Origin: CAIUKV01 sp041659105
GTDB lineage: Bacteria; Actinomycetota; Acidimicrobiia; IMCC26256; PALSA-555
Assembly (NCBI GenBank): GCA_041659105.1
Contig: JBAZYX010000004.1
Coordinates: forward strand, 1-64,000
Length of the DNA: 64,000 bases
Direction of reading: 5' to 3'
A program made the position numbers and the translations under genes. Of the stretch, positions 33,814-42,020 are shown piece after piece; within the stretch, counting starts at the first letter, position 1; every line of letters begins with the position of its first letter. Under the pieces are notes generated by a model. It did no database searches and was not told the DNA's origin. It saw nothing but the letters and a program-made list of their open reading frames with translations.

Positions 33814-34887
33814 GGAGTTCGGCACACGCCGACCCTCGCGCTCGGGTGATCGGCCGCGCGGTTCCTCGGAACCCCGCGGGGCGAGCACGATCGCCGCGCC
33901 ACCGACGGCCAGCGCCAGCGCGACCAGGGAGATGCCGGCGGCGGCAGGTCCGGAGGTCTCGAGGCCGGCGACGCGGGACGTGATCACGACGATCCCCAGC
34001 TGGAGCGCGACCATGAGCAGGGCCCGGCCCGAGGTGGGCCGACGGGGCACCCGGGCCCGGCCGCGCCAGAGCCGCCGGGCGATCGGCTCGGCGAGCAGCA
34101 CCCCGAGGGAGGCGATCGCCCCGACCACCGAGCCCGGCCGACCGCGCCCGCCCACGGCGGCCGCCCAGGCGACGAGGCCGACGGTGGCGTACGCGCCGGG
34201 TCCGAGCCGGGCCCGCGCGACCGGCCAGCCGAGAAGGGCGAGCGGGAGCAGCACCCCGACGAGCACCGACGTCTGCTCGGTGTCGGGGACCGTCACGTAC
34301 ATCCCGAGCCCGGCGAGCGCCAGGAGCACGGGGGAGAGGCCGGCGCGGGCGTTCGCGTCGTCGAAGTCGGCCACGAGCGCACCGCCGATCACCGCGCTCG
34401 CGAACACGAGCGCAGGCACCCAGCCGATGTGGTTCTGGAGCGAGGCCGCCCGCGCGACGACGACCCCACCCGGGATCGCGGCGACCGCCGTGGCCACCGC
34501 GACCGGCCACGACCGCCGCCAGCGGCCGAGCACGATCGCCGCCGCGAACGGGCCGACCAGCAGCAGGACGAGCCCGACGCCGAGGCGACGGCTCGACAGG
34601 ACGCTCGGGCCGGTGCGGTCCAGCGCGACGAGCGTCGCGACGACCGTGGCGATCCCGGCCACCGGGAGCACGGCGTCACGCCAGCGGCGGGGCCGCGAGA
34701 CGAGCACCGCCGCGGCGAGGACGACGAGGAGGGCGACGATGCCGGCGCCGACGCCTTGGCGGAACCCAGGATCGTCGATCAGGTCCGACGGTCGCCAGCC
34801 CTGGTCCGCCAGCGCCGCGACCGTGTGCGCGCCGGCGGCGGCGATCAGGTCCGGGAACACCGAGGCCGGGAGGTGCGCGATCGTCAC
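33811..34887 (-). CDS. multi-pass membrane protein of the glycan locus, unknown function
   Basis: The 358-residue protein has about ten hydrophobic helices over residues about 45-335, with short Arg-rich loops and a charged C-terminal tail (SPEREGRRVPNS). It starts with GTG at 34887, overlapping the stop of the polymerase-like gene by four bases, so the two should be made together. I do not recognise signature residues of flippases, polymerases or ligases. Based on context it may be a partner of the polymerase-like protein. Longer open frames on this strand run antiparallel to nothing conserved and are rejected. Confidence 0.7.
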   Translation of the reverse strand: MTIAHLPASVFPDLIAAAGAHTVAALADQGWRPSDLIDDPGFRQGVGAGIVALLVVLAAAVLVSRPRRWRDAVLPVAGIATVVATLVALDRTGPSVLSSRRLGVGLVLLLVGPFAAAIVLGRWRRSWPVAVATAVAAIPGGVVVARAASLQNHIGWVPALVFASAVIGGALVADFDDANARAGLSPVLLALAGLGMYVTVPDTEQTSVLVGVLLPLALLGWPVARARLGPGAYATVGLVAWAAAVGGRGRPGSVVGAIASLGVLLAEPIARRLWRGRARVPRRPTSGRALLMVALQLGIVVITSRVAGLETSGPAAAGISLVALALAVGGAAIVLAPRGSEEPRGRSPEREGRRVPNS

Positions 34888-36437
34888 CTGGTCGTGCGGA
34901 CCGGCGGCAAGAACGACGAGCCCGAGGAGACCGGCGTGCGGGCGCGCGGCACGACCGGCGGACGGCGGCTCCGCCGGCGCGGGCCCGTCGAGGCCGGAGC
35001 AGCCGGCTGCGGCACCGCCTCGAGCTCGGGCGCGGGGGCCGCGACGAGCTCCTGGAACTTCGGCAGCGCGATGAGCACGAGGAGGAACGGGATCGCCTGC
35101 ACGCGTTGGCGCGACAGGATCCCGAAGTTCGCGAACCGCGAGAACGCGATGGTGAACGCGACGAGGTACCCGATGCTGAACGCGACGTACGGGGTGGTGC
35201 GGATCATGCGCGGGATCGAACGCAGTCGCTTGTGCGAGATCACGAGCAGTCCGATCAGGAGCAGCCCTTCCGCGGACGACAGCAGTCCCGCGGCGTTCGA
35301 CACTTCGAACGGGAACGGGCGGAACATGACGGTGACGAACGCGGGTGGGATGTCGAGCGGGGTCCGTACCGCAACAGGGCTGAAGGACGATCCGGCTTCG
35401 GTGTCGGTCGTCCGTAGCTGGGTCAGGTCCAGCTGCTCGCCGATGCTGTTCGTGTCGGTCGCGGGCGTGCTGGTGGACTTGAGGTTGGTTTCGAGGTAGC
35501 TCGAGGCCCGGGACATGATGAAGAGCCCGAGTGCCACCAACGCGGCGACCCCGAGCAGACGAAACACCGGAGCCGCGAAGTTGCGCGCGGGGGCCTTGCG
35601 CACCAGGACGGCGAAGACGAGCCCGACGAACATGATGAGCGCGACGTGCGGGCGCACGGTGAGGACGATGAACAGGCCGCCGGCCAACGCGACGAGCCCA
35701 CCCGTGCGGCGTTGGAAGAGGCATGCGCTGCCGTACGCGGCGAGGCCGATGCCGAGGAGCATCGGGGCTTCCTTGCCGATGGTCGCGGGCCAGTAGAGGA
35801 GCGAGGGCAAGAACAGCACGGCGATCAGGTACCGGCGCGAATCGCCCTGGGGAACCCCGATGCGGAAGGCGCGCGCCAACGCCAGCAGGCCGAGGAAGCC
35901 GATCCAGCCGAAGACCACGAACCCGGCGATGCGGCTCGTGCCGAAGATCGCGTAGACGATGCCGGTGAAGAACTTGACCGAGCCCGTCCCCACGAGGGAT
36001 CCGATGTTCGTCGCGAAGTCGAGCTTGCGGAACGCCGGCGCCAACGTGCGCCCGACGTCGTCGTACTGCTGCGCGTCGGTACGGCCCTGGTAGTAGCCGT
36101 ACGCGATCCTGAACTGCACGTAGCCCATGAGCAGCTTCAGCGCGGCGCCGGCCAGGATGATGGAGGCGAGCGTCCGGTCGTGGTCGCGCCGGGCGATGCG
36201 CAGGGCCAGCGGCACCGTCAGCGCGATGAGGATGGGCGCGATGGTGAGGGCCTGGAGCAGCTCGCCGTCGGCGCGTGAGAGCGCGTCGAAGAACAGCCCG
36301 GTGTAGGCGAATGCGCAGAGGACGAGGATGCTCAGCGCCCACGCCGGCGCCGTGTGGGTCCGGCGGGCGAGCGCGGACGTGGGTCGCGAGAGGGTGGTGA
36401 CGCTCACGGGCGTTGCGGGACGCGGCGGTCTGGACAC
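34884..36437 (-). CDS. O-antigen polymerase/Wzy-like integral membrane protein
   Basis: The 517-residue protein has about ten membrane helices and a large loop (about 330-385) with RTTDTEAGSSFSP. It has an EpsG/Wzy-like look: FRIAYGYYQGRTDAQQYDD near residues 108-126 lies in an extracellular loop, and WPATIGKEAPMLLGIGLAAYG near 210-230 resembles EpsG-type segments. It probably polymerises lipid-linked repeat units. The C-terminal 55 residues are Pro/Arg-rich and cytoplasmic. It lies 25 bases downstream of the Wzz/BY-kinase gene and overlaps the next gene. The start is GTG at 36437; a weak ribosome-binding site leaves a small uncertainty. Confidence 0.65.
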   Translation of the reverse strand: MSRPPRPATPVSVTTLSRPTSALARRTHTAPAWALSILVLCAFAYTGLFFDALSRADGELLQALTIAPILIALTVPLALRIARRDHDRTLASIILAGAALKLLMGYVQFRIAYGYYQGRTDAQQYDDVGRTLAPAFRKLDFATNIGSLVGTGSVKFFTGIVYAIFGTSRIAGFVVFGWIGFLGLLALARAFRIGVPQGDSRRYLIAVLFLPSLLYWPATIGKEAPMLLGIGLAAYGSACLFQRRTGGLVALAGGLFIVLTVRPHVALIMFVGLVFAVLVRKAPARNFAAPVFRLLGVAALVALGLFIMSRASSYLETNLKSTSTPATDTNSIGEQLDLTQLRTTDTEAGSSFSPVAVRTPLDIPPAFVTVMFRPFPFEVSNAAGLLSSAEGLLLIGLLVISHKRLRSIPRMIRTTPYVAFSIGYLVAFTIAFSRFANFGILSRQRVQAIPFLLVLIALPKFQELVAAPAPELEAVPQPAAPASTGPRRRSRRPPVVPRARTPVSSGSSFLPPVRTTR

Positions 36438-36462
36438 GACGCCGTGCGCCCCGGTCCTCGAC

Positions 36463-38148
36463 TCAGCGGGCGGCGCGGGCCGAGGTACGGGAGCGGCTCT
36501 TCCCGTTCTTCCCGTTGCGACTCTCGGCCGCCGGCTTCTTCTCGGGCGCCGGGGTGTCGAGGTAGTAGCGGTTGTCGCCGCCGTAGGTGTACCCGTACTC
36601 GGCCTTCGAGCCGACGCCGTTGAGGATCGATCCGATCAGGGGTGCGTCGACCTGCCGGAGCAGCTCGGCGGCCCGCTTGACCCCGCGCTTGGTGGAGGAG
36701 CCCGAGCTGGCCACGAGCAGCACGCCGTCGACCAGGCCCGAGATCACGAGACCGTCGGTGACCGGGAGGATGGGTGGGCTGTCGATGAGGAGGAGGTCGC
36801 AGCGGCGGTCGAGGTCTTCGATGACGTCGACGGCGCGCTTCGAGGCGAGGAGCTCGGCGGGGTTCGGGGGCAGCGGACCCGATGCGACCAGCCCGATCGG
36901 GAGCTCGGGGTCGGCGGCCTGGATCGCGGAGGCGAGCGGCGTGTCGCCGAGGAGCACCGAGGTGAAGCCCACCCGGTTGGTGAGACCGAAGAACTCGTGC
37001 ACGCGGGGGCGGCGGAGGTCGCAGCAGAGGACGATGACCCGCTGCCCGGCCCGGGCGAAGGTCACGGCCAGGTTCGCGAGCGTGCTGGTCTTGCCTTCGG
37101 ACGCCAGCGCGCTGGTGACCTGGATGCTGCCGATCGGCTGGTCGAGGCTGAGGAACTCGACCGAGGTGCGCACGGATCGGTAGGCCTCGGCCGCGGGCGA
37201 GCGGGGCTGCAACGTCGAGATGAGCGGGGTGGCGTCGCGCTTCTTCCAGTCGGGCAGGGCGGGGATGAGCCCGACGACCGTCAGGCCGGTTGCGGCCTCG
37301 AGGTCTTCCTTGGTCTTGATGGTGTCGTCGAGGTACTCGCGCAGGAACGCGAGCGCGATCGCGAGCACGATCCCGAGCACGAGACCGGCCAGGATGTTGC
37401 GGGTCGGGCCCGAGCTGATCGGCTTCCGGGGGACCCCGGCCTCGGCGATGATCTGGGCGCCGCCGTCCTGCGCGACCGAGATGCCCACGAGCATCCTCTC
37501 GAGCTGGGTCTGGTAGCCCTCGCGCTGGGACGCGAGCGCGTTCCGCTCGGTCACGCGCGGGTCGGTGGGCGGCGCGACCTTCCCGGCGACTGCGACCGCG
37601 GGCGGGTTGAACGCCAGGTCGCCGTCGATGGGGGCGATCTTCGCGTCGAGGTCGGCGATGCGCGTCTGGAGCTGCTGGGCCGCGGCTTCGAGGTCGGCGA
37701 TCGTGAGGTCGCGGCGCACGTCGATGTAGGTCTGCGCGTAGGCGTTGGCGGTCTCGGCGGTGAGCCTGGGCTTGGTCCCGGTGGAGGTGATCTCGATCAC
37801 GTCGGACGTGCCCACCGTGGCGAAGCTGACCGATTCCGGCTCCCGTCCGAGCGTCTCCTGCACCTTGGCCCTGACGCGGGGGCTGCTCATGAACAGGATC
37901 TCGTTCTGGCGGCGGCGCGCGGCGTCCGTGGGGTTGTTGGACTGCTGGTTCGGCACGAAGAGGGTGTCGACGAGCCGTTGCTCGATCAGGACCTGGGTGC
38001 TCGTGGCGTAGGACGACTCCTTGGTGAGCGTCGTGGCCAGCGCGATCCCCACGCAGACGACGATCGTGACCGCGATGATCCACTTCCGGCGGCGCAGCAC
38101 CCGGAGGTAATCGCGCAGTTCGAGCGTGCTCGTCTCTTCCTGGGTCAC
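36463..38148 (-). CDS. polysaccharide co-polymerase fused to BY-type tyrosine kinase
   Basis: The 561-residue protein starts with a Wzz domain: a membrane helix (about 25-45), a periplasm-like region with a coiled coil and a second helix (about 252-272). A P-loop kinase domain follows with Walker A ALASEGKTST (about 345-355), Walker A' LCCDLRRPR (about 374-382) and Walker B LLLIDSPP (about 448-455), and then a Tyr-rich tail (YGYTYGGDNRYYLD, about 516-530) that is the usual autophosphorylation cluster. It controls chain length and assembly of an exported polysaccharide. The frame has an ATG at 38157, but TAGAAT at 38156-38161 overlaps it and sits seven bases before GTG 38148, so the GTG is preferred as a leaderless start. 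Confidence 0.9.
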   Translation of the reverse strand: MTQEETSTLELRDYLRVLRRRKWIIAVTIVVCVGIALATTLTKESSYATSTQVLIEQRLVDTLFVPNQQSNNPTDAARRRQNEILFMSSPRVRAKVQETLGREPESVSFATVGTSDVIEITSTGTKPRLTAETANAYAQTYIDVRRDLTIADLEAAAQQLQTRIADLDAKIAPIDGDLAFNPPAVAVAGKVAPPTDPRVTERNALASQREGYQTQLERMLVGISVAQDGGAQIIAEAGVPRKPISSGPTRNILAGLVLGIVLAIALAFLREYLDDTIKTKEDLEAATGLTVVGLIPALPDWKKRDATPLISTLQPRSPAAEAYRSVRTSVEFLSLDQPIGSIQVTSALASEGKTSTLANLAVTFARAGQRVIVLCCDLRRPRVHEFFGLTNRVGFTSVLLGDTPLASAIQAADPELPIGLVASGPLPPNPAELLASKRAVDVIEDLDRRCDLLLIDSPPILPVTDGLVISGLVDGVLLVASSGSSTKRGVKRAAELLRQVDAPLIGSILNGVGSKAEYGYTYGGDNRYYLDTPAPEKKPAAESRNGKNGKSRSRTSARAAR

Positions 38149-38155
38149 CTGCCGC

Positions 38156-38161
38156 ATTCTA
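38156..38161 (-). promoter_or_regulatory. -10 hexamer TAGAAT, leaderless geometry
   Basis: TAGAAT on the minus strand ends seven bases before GTG 38148 and contains part of the alternative ATG at 38157, which could not be transcribed from it. Confidence 0.55.
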
Positions 38162-38260
38162 TACTGCGCTCTCGCTTCCGGCCGGTGCGGCGACTGTGGG
38201 GCAGCGGGGGGCTCTCCATCTCGTCGGGCCCGAACTCAGGTGCCGGCTTAGTGGGGAGAA

Positions 38261-39184
38261 ATGGCTGAGATCGGCCGCAATCCGAGGCTGTTCGGTGTGC
38301 TGATCACCTTTCGTCGCCCGGAGCAGCTCGCGGCGACCCTCCGGGCGGTGACGGCCCAGACGCGGGCCCTCGACGGGCTCGTGGTGGTCGACAACGCCGC
38401 GTCCCCCGAGACCCGGGAGATCCTGCACGCGATCGTCCCCGATGCCGAGTACGTCGCCGCCCCCGAGAACCTGGGCCCGGCCGGGGGGATCGCGCTCGGG
38501 ATGGAGCACGTGCTGCCCCGCGCCGACGACGACGACTGGATCGTCACCCTCGACGACGACGACCCGCCCCGCGACGACGAGGTCTTCGCCGCCCTGTTCG
38601 ACTTCGCGGCCGTCGCGTCCGCCCGTGATCCTGCCACGGCCGCGGTCGGGGTGGAGGGGCAGTGGTTCGACCGGCGGCGGGGGCGCATCCGATGGGTCCC
38701 CGACTCCGCGCTGAGCGACGACGTGAGCGTCGACTTCATCGGTGGTGACTTCTGTCCCTGCTACTCGGTGCGGGCCATCCGCTCCGTCGGCACGCCGCGC
38801 CGCGATCTCTTCTTCGGGTTCGACGACCTCGAGTACGGGCTCCGCCTCCGCGCCGCCGGCTACGCCCTCCAGGTGTCGGGTCGCTCGTTCCTCGCCAGCC
38901 GGGAGGCCAACGGGACCCTCGGCCAGGACCTGGTGCCGTCGCGGGGGCTCGGCCGGCTCAGCTGGCGGCGCTACTACAGCCTGCGCAACCTCGTGCGCAT
39001 CCTGCGCGACTCCGGATCGATCGGGGCCGCCCTGCGGGTGACGGTGATCGTCGGCCTCGCCAAGCCGCTCGCCAACGTCTTCGTCGATCCCACGCTCGCG
39101 TTCGGGCATCTGCGGTTGAACGTGCGCGCGTGCCTCGACGCGTGGACCGGTCGCATGGGGCGAACGGTCGAACCCACGCCATGA
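38261..39184 (+). CDS. GT2-family glycosyltransferase
   Basis: The 307-residue protein has a GT-A fold of family 2. The N-terminal strand FGVLITFRRPEQL, the nucleotide aspartates in VVVDNAASP, the DxD-type TLDDDDPP near residues 98-105 and the FFGFDDLEYGLRLRAAGY acceptor/catalytic segment near 183-200 are seen. The layout is like galactofuranosyl- or rhamnosyl-type cytoplasmic transferases. GGGGAG lies just upstream of the ATG. The next gene overlaps by ATGA, so both transferases probably extend the same repeat unit. Confidence 0.88.
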   Translation: MAEIGRNPRLFGVLITFRRPEQLAATLRAVTAQTRALDGLVVVDNAASPETREILHAIVPDAEYVAAPENLGPAGGIALGMEHVLPRADDDDWIVTLDDDDPPRDDEVFAALFDFAAVASARDPATAAVGVEGQWFDRRRGRIRWVPDSALSDDVSVDFIGGDFCPCYSVRAIRSVGTPRRDLFFGFDDLEYGLRLRAAGYALQVSGRSFLASREANGTLGQDLVPSRGLGRLSWRRYYSLRNLVRILRDSGSIGAALRVTVIVGLAKPLANVFVDPTLAFGHLRLNVRACLDAWTGRMGRTVEPTP

Positions 39185-40962
39185 GCCGGCCGGCGGGAGG
39201 GAGCCCCCTCGCGACGGTGGTGATCACGACCCACGACCGGATCGACTACGCGCACCGTGCAGTGGCGAGCGCGCTGGCGCAGACGGTCGCCGACATCGAG
39301 GTCGTCGTGGTCGACGACGGTTCGGTGCCCCCGTTCGTGCCCGCGACCGACGATCCGCGCGTGCGCCTCGTGCGGCGCGACCGGTCCGGCGGCATGTGCG
39401 CGGCGCGCAACGACGGGCTCGCCGTCGCGCGCGGCCCGTGGATCACCTTCCTCGACGACGACGACGAGATCGCGCCCGAGCTGCTCGAGCGCGCGATCGC
39501 CGCCGCCGCCGCTTCGCCGCTCCCGGTTCCCGTCGCGACCATGGCCGCCCTGGCGGTCGTGGCCCCCGACGGCGTCGAGGTCGAGCGCGTCCTCCCGCTC
39601 ACGTTGCGCCGGGGGGAGCACTGCTTCCTCGAGGGCCGTGGGGAGTTCCGTGCGAAGAACGCGCTCGTCATCCCCACCGACGTCGTGCGCGCGATCGGTG
39701 GATGGGACGCCGACCTCCCCGACTGGGACGCCGACGACTTCGGGATCCGGCTCAACCTCGTCGCATCGGTGCAGGGGATCGACGATCCGCTCTACCGGCT
39801 GACGGCGCACGACGGGCCGCGCGCCAGCCGGAAGTGGGCCGGCATCGCCGCGAACATGGAGCAGACGCTGGCCAAGCACCCGGAGGTGTTCCGCCGGCAC
39901 CGCGCCGTGCACGCGGCGTACCTCTCGCGCCTCGGCTTCTACCACCTCAAGGCGGGCCACTGGCGCGCCGCGGTCGTGTGGACGTGGCGTGGCCTCCTGC
40001 GTGATCCCCGACGCCCGCGCCAGTGGGTGTTCCTCGGCGCCGCGCTCGCGGGTCCGGACGCACTCCGGGCGTCGCGCCGAGTCCGGTCCACCGACCCGGA
40101 CACCTCCACCTGGACCCTCACGACGCGGCGGGTGCGCAAGTACGCGCGGCGGCTCGCCGACGTCCCCCGCGCGCTGGTCGGTGCGCCCCTCGGCGCGGTC
40201 ACGCGCACGCTCGCGCGCCGGGGTGGCCGGCTCGACGCGGGTGTCACCCGCTCCGTCCTCGTGCTGTGCATCTACCGCGCGCGCAACGCGGCCCTGGTCG
40301 CGGCGCTCGTCGACGAGGCGGCCTCCCGCGGCTGGGACGCGCGCCTGTGGGCGCTCGACGCGTCGGAGCCGACCCTGGCGGAGTGGACCGTCGGTGCGGG
40401 GAGTGGCGCGAAGTTCCCCCTCCTCAACGGGCTCCTGCACGAGATCGACCTCGACGGCTACGACTGGGTCGTCGTCGCGGACGACGACTTCGCGTTCGAC
40501 CACGGGTCCCTCGCCGACGTCCTGGCGGTGGCGGAGGCCGCCGGCCTCGACCTGGTCCAGCCCGCGCACACGGAGCGCAGCTACCGCGACAACGAGATCG
40601 GGGTCCGCCGGCCGCTCTCGGTCGCCCGGCGCACGACGTTCGTGGAGATCGGCCCCGTGTTCGCGGTCCGCCGGCCGTGGAGCGGACAGGTGCTGCCGTT
40701 CCCCGCCGACCACACGATGGGGTGGGGCCTCGAGCTCGAGTGGTTCGATCTCGAGCGGCGCGGCGCCCGGCTCGGCATCGTCGACGCCGTGCCGCTCCGG
40801 CACCTCCACCCGGTCGGCAGGGGCTACGCCAAGCAGGACGAGCTCGACCGCCTGCGCGCGCGCCTGCGCGAGCGCGGGTTCGAGTCGCTGGCCGACGTCC
40901 AGCGCACGGTCGGCACCTGGCGCCCGTGGCAGCCTCGTCCGCCGTGGTCGGGCCGTCAGTAG
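39181..40962 (+). CDS. two-domain glycosyltransferase (GT2 plus DUF707-like)
   Basis: The 593-residue protein carries an N-terminal GT2 domain (about 10-220) with VVVDDGSVPP, FLDDDDEIAP near residues 97-106 and WDADDFGIRLNL near 183-194. A linker with basic helices follows (about 270-350). A second nucleotide-diphospho-sugar-like domain (about 355-593) has VVVADDDFAFD near 430-440 and the conserved end PFPADHTMGWGLELEW. A decayed copy of this second domain lies at 44.35-44.61 kb. The fusion suggests two sequential sugar additions. The start overlaps the previous gene's stop. Confidence 0.82.
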   Translation: MSRPAGGSPLATVVITTHDRIDYAHRAVASALAQTVADIEVVVVDDGSVPPFVPATDDPRVRLVRRDRSGGMCAARNDGLAVARGPWITFLDDDDEIAPELLERAIAAAAASPLPVPVATMAALAVVAPDGVEVERVLPLTLRRGEHCFLEGRGEFRAKNALVIPTDVVRAIGGWDADLPDWDADDFGIRLNLVASVQGIDDPLYRLTAHDGPRASRKWAGIAANMEQTLAKHPEVFRRHRAVHAAYLSRLGFYHLKAGHWRAAVVWTWRGLLRDPRRPRQWVFLGAALAGPDALRASRRVRSTDPDTSTWTLTTRRVRKYARRLADVPRALVGAPLGAVTRTLARRGGRLDAGVTRSVLVLCIYRARNAALVAALVDEAASRGWDARLWALDASEPTLAEWTVGAGSGAKFPLLNGLLHEIDLDGYDWVVVADDDFAFDHGSLADVLAVAEAAGLDLVQPAHTERSYRDNEIGVRRPLSVARRTTFVEIGPVFAVRRPWSGQVLPFPADHTMGWGLELEWFDLERRGARLGIVDAVPLRHLHPVGRGYAKQDELDRLRARLRERGFESLADVQRTVGTWRPWQPRPPWSGRQ

Positions 40963-40965
40963 ACT
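40960..40965 (+). promoter_or_regulatory. -10 hexamer TAGACT overlapping a stop codon
   Basis: TAGACT begins with the TAG stop of the two-domain glycosyltransferase and precedes the palindrome, the 11-bp repeats and the kdsD-like gene. It would give a leader of about 60 bases. Confidence 0.45.
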
Positions 40966-40967
40966 CG

Positions 40968-40985
40968 CCCCGCCGTACGGCGGGG
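40968..40985. promoter_or_regulatory. perfect 18-bp palindrome in the kdsD-like leader
   Basis: CCCCGCCG (40968-40975) and CGGCGGGG (40978-40985) are complementary around a central TA. In RNA it could form a hairpin with a very tight loop; in DNA it could be an operator next to the TAGACT box. Confidence 0.5.
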
Positions 40986-40998
40986 ATCGAGGACTGCG

Positions 40999-41042
40999 GA
41001 GTGACCGACGAGTGACCGACGAGTGACCGACAAGTGACCGAC
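40999..41042 (+). repeat. four 11-bp repeats forming overlapping mini-ORFs
   Basis: Four copies of GAGTGACCGAC (the last begins AAG) lie at 40999-41009, 41010-41020, 41021-41031 and 41032-41042. Each contains GTGACCGAC. Because the unit is 11 bases, each copy gives a GTG-ACC-GAC-GAG/AAG mini-ORF whose TGA overlaps the next GTG. The chain runs GTG 41001, GTG 41012, GTG 41023 and ends in the true start GTG 41034. Confidence 0.85.
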
Positions 41043-42020
41043 AACCGGACGGGCAGCGGGTTCGACGCGGCGGAGCTCATGCGGCTCCAGGCCGAGGCGA
41101 TCCTCGACGCCGCCGCTCGCCTCGACCTCCCCGCGTTCGAGCGGGCTGTCGACCTCGTCGTGAGCTGCGAGGGCAAGGTGGTCGTGTCGGGCGCGGGCAC
41201 CTCGGGCAACATCGCGCGCAAGATCACCGCCACGCTCACGAGCACGGGCTCCGCCGCGGTGTTCCTGCACCCGGGTGACGCGCTGCACGGAGGGCTGGGC
41301 ATCCTGATGTCGGGCGACGTCGCGATCGTGCTGAGCAACAGCGGCGAGACCGACGAGATCCTCGCGTTCCTGCCGCACCTCGAGCACCGGAAGGTGCCTG
41401 TGATCGCCATCCTGGGCAACGTCGACTCCACGCTGGCCCGGCACGCCGACGTCGTGCTCGACGCCGGCGCCGAGCGCGAGGCGTGCCCGCACAACCTCGC
41501 CCCCACGTCGAGCACCTCGGTCGCCCTGGCCCTCGGCGACGCCCTGGCGATCGCCGCCATGCGGGTCAACGAGATCACGCCGGAGGACTTCGCGCTGAAC
41601 CACCCGTCGGGGCGGCTCGGCAAGCGCCTGACCCTGAAGGTCGACGACCTCATGCACGCGGGTTCGGCCCGGCAGACCGTCGCCGCGGCCGCGGGGTTCT
41701 TCGACGTCGTCGCCGCGATCAGCTCGAGCGGGCTCGGCGCGGTGACCGTCGAGGACGACCGCGCGCTCATCGGGATCGTGACCGACGGCGACCTGCGTCG
41801 CGCGGTCCAGCACACCGATCCGGCCCGCCTCGGCGACCTCTGCGCGCAGGACGTGATGACCCGGTCCCCCGTGTCGGTCCGCTCCGGGGTCCTCGCCTAC
41901 GACGCGCTGCGGCTGATGGAGGAGCGACCTTCGCAGATCAGCGTGCTCCCCGTGGTCGACGAGCTGGACCACTGCGTGGGCCTCGTCCGCCTCCACGACC
42001 TGGTGCGCGCGGGGATCTAG
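41034..42020 (+). CDS. kdsD: arabinose-5-phosphate isomerase, KdsD/KpsF type
   Basis: The 328-residue protein has an SIS domain (about 30-185) and two CBS domains (about 200-328), the standard KdsD/GutQ/KpsF build. Family landmarks are SNSGETDEI, EACPHNLAPTSST and FALNHPSGRLGKRL, which contain the Glu, Glu and His used in catalysis. The GKSG lysine loop of the E. coli enzyme is GAGTSGN here. It interconverts ribulose-5-phosphate and arabinose-5-phosphate, the first step to Kdo. The KdsA and KdsB-KdsC genes lie 14-16 kb further on. The GTG is the last of the mini-ORF chain. Its TAG overlaps the convergent gene's stop. Confidence 0.85.
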   Translation: MTDNRTGSGFDAAELMRLQAEAILDAAARLDLPAFERAVDLVVSCEGKVVVSGAGTSGNIARKITATLTSTGSAAVFLHPGDALHGGLGILMSGDVAIVLSNSGETDEILAFLPHLEHRKVPVIAILGNVDSTLARHADVVLDAGAEREACPHNLAPTSSTSVALALGDALAIAAMRVNEITPEDFALNHPSGRLGKRLTLKVDDLMHAGSARQTVAAAAGFFDVVAAISSSGLGAVTVEDDRALIGIVTDGDLRRAVQHTDPARLGDLCAQDVMTRSPVSVRSGVLAYDALRLMEERPSQISVLPVVDELDHCVGLVRLHDLVRAGI

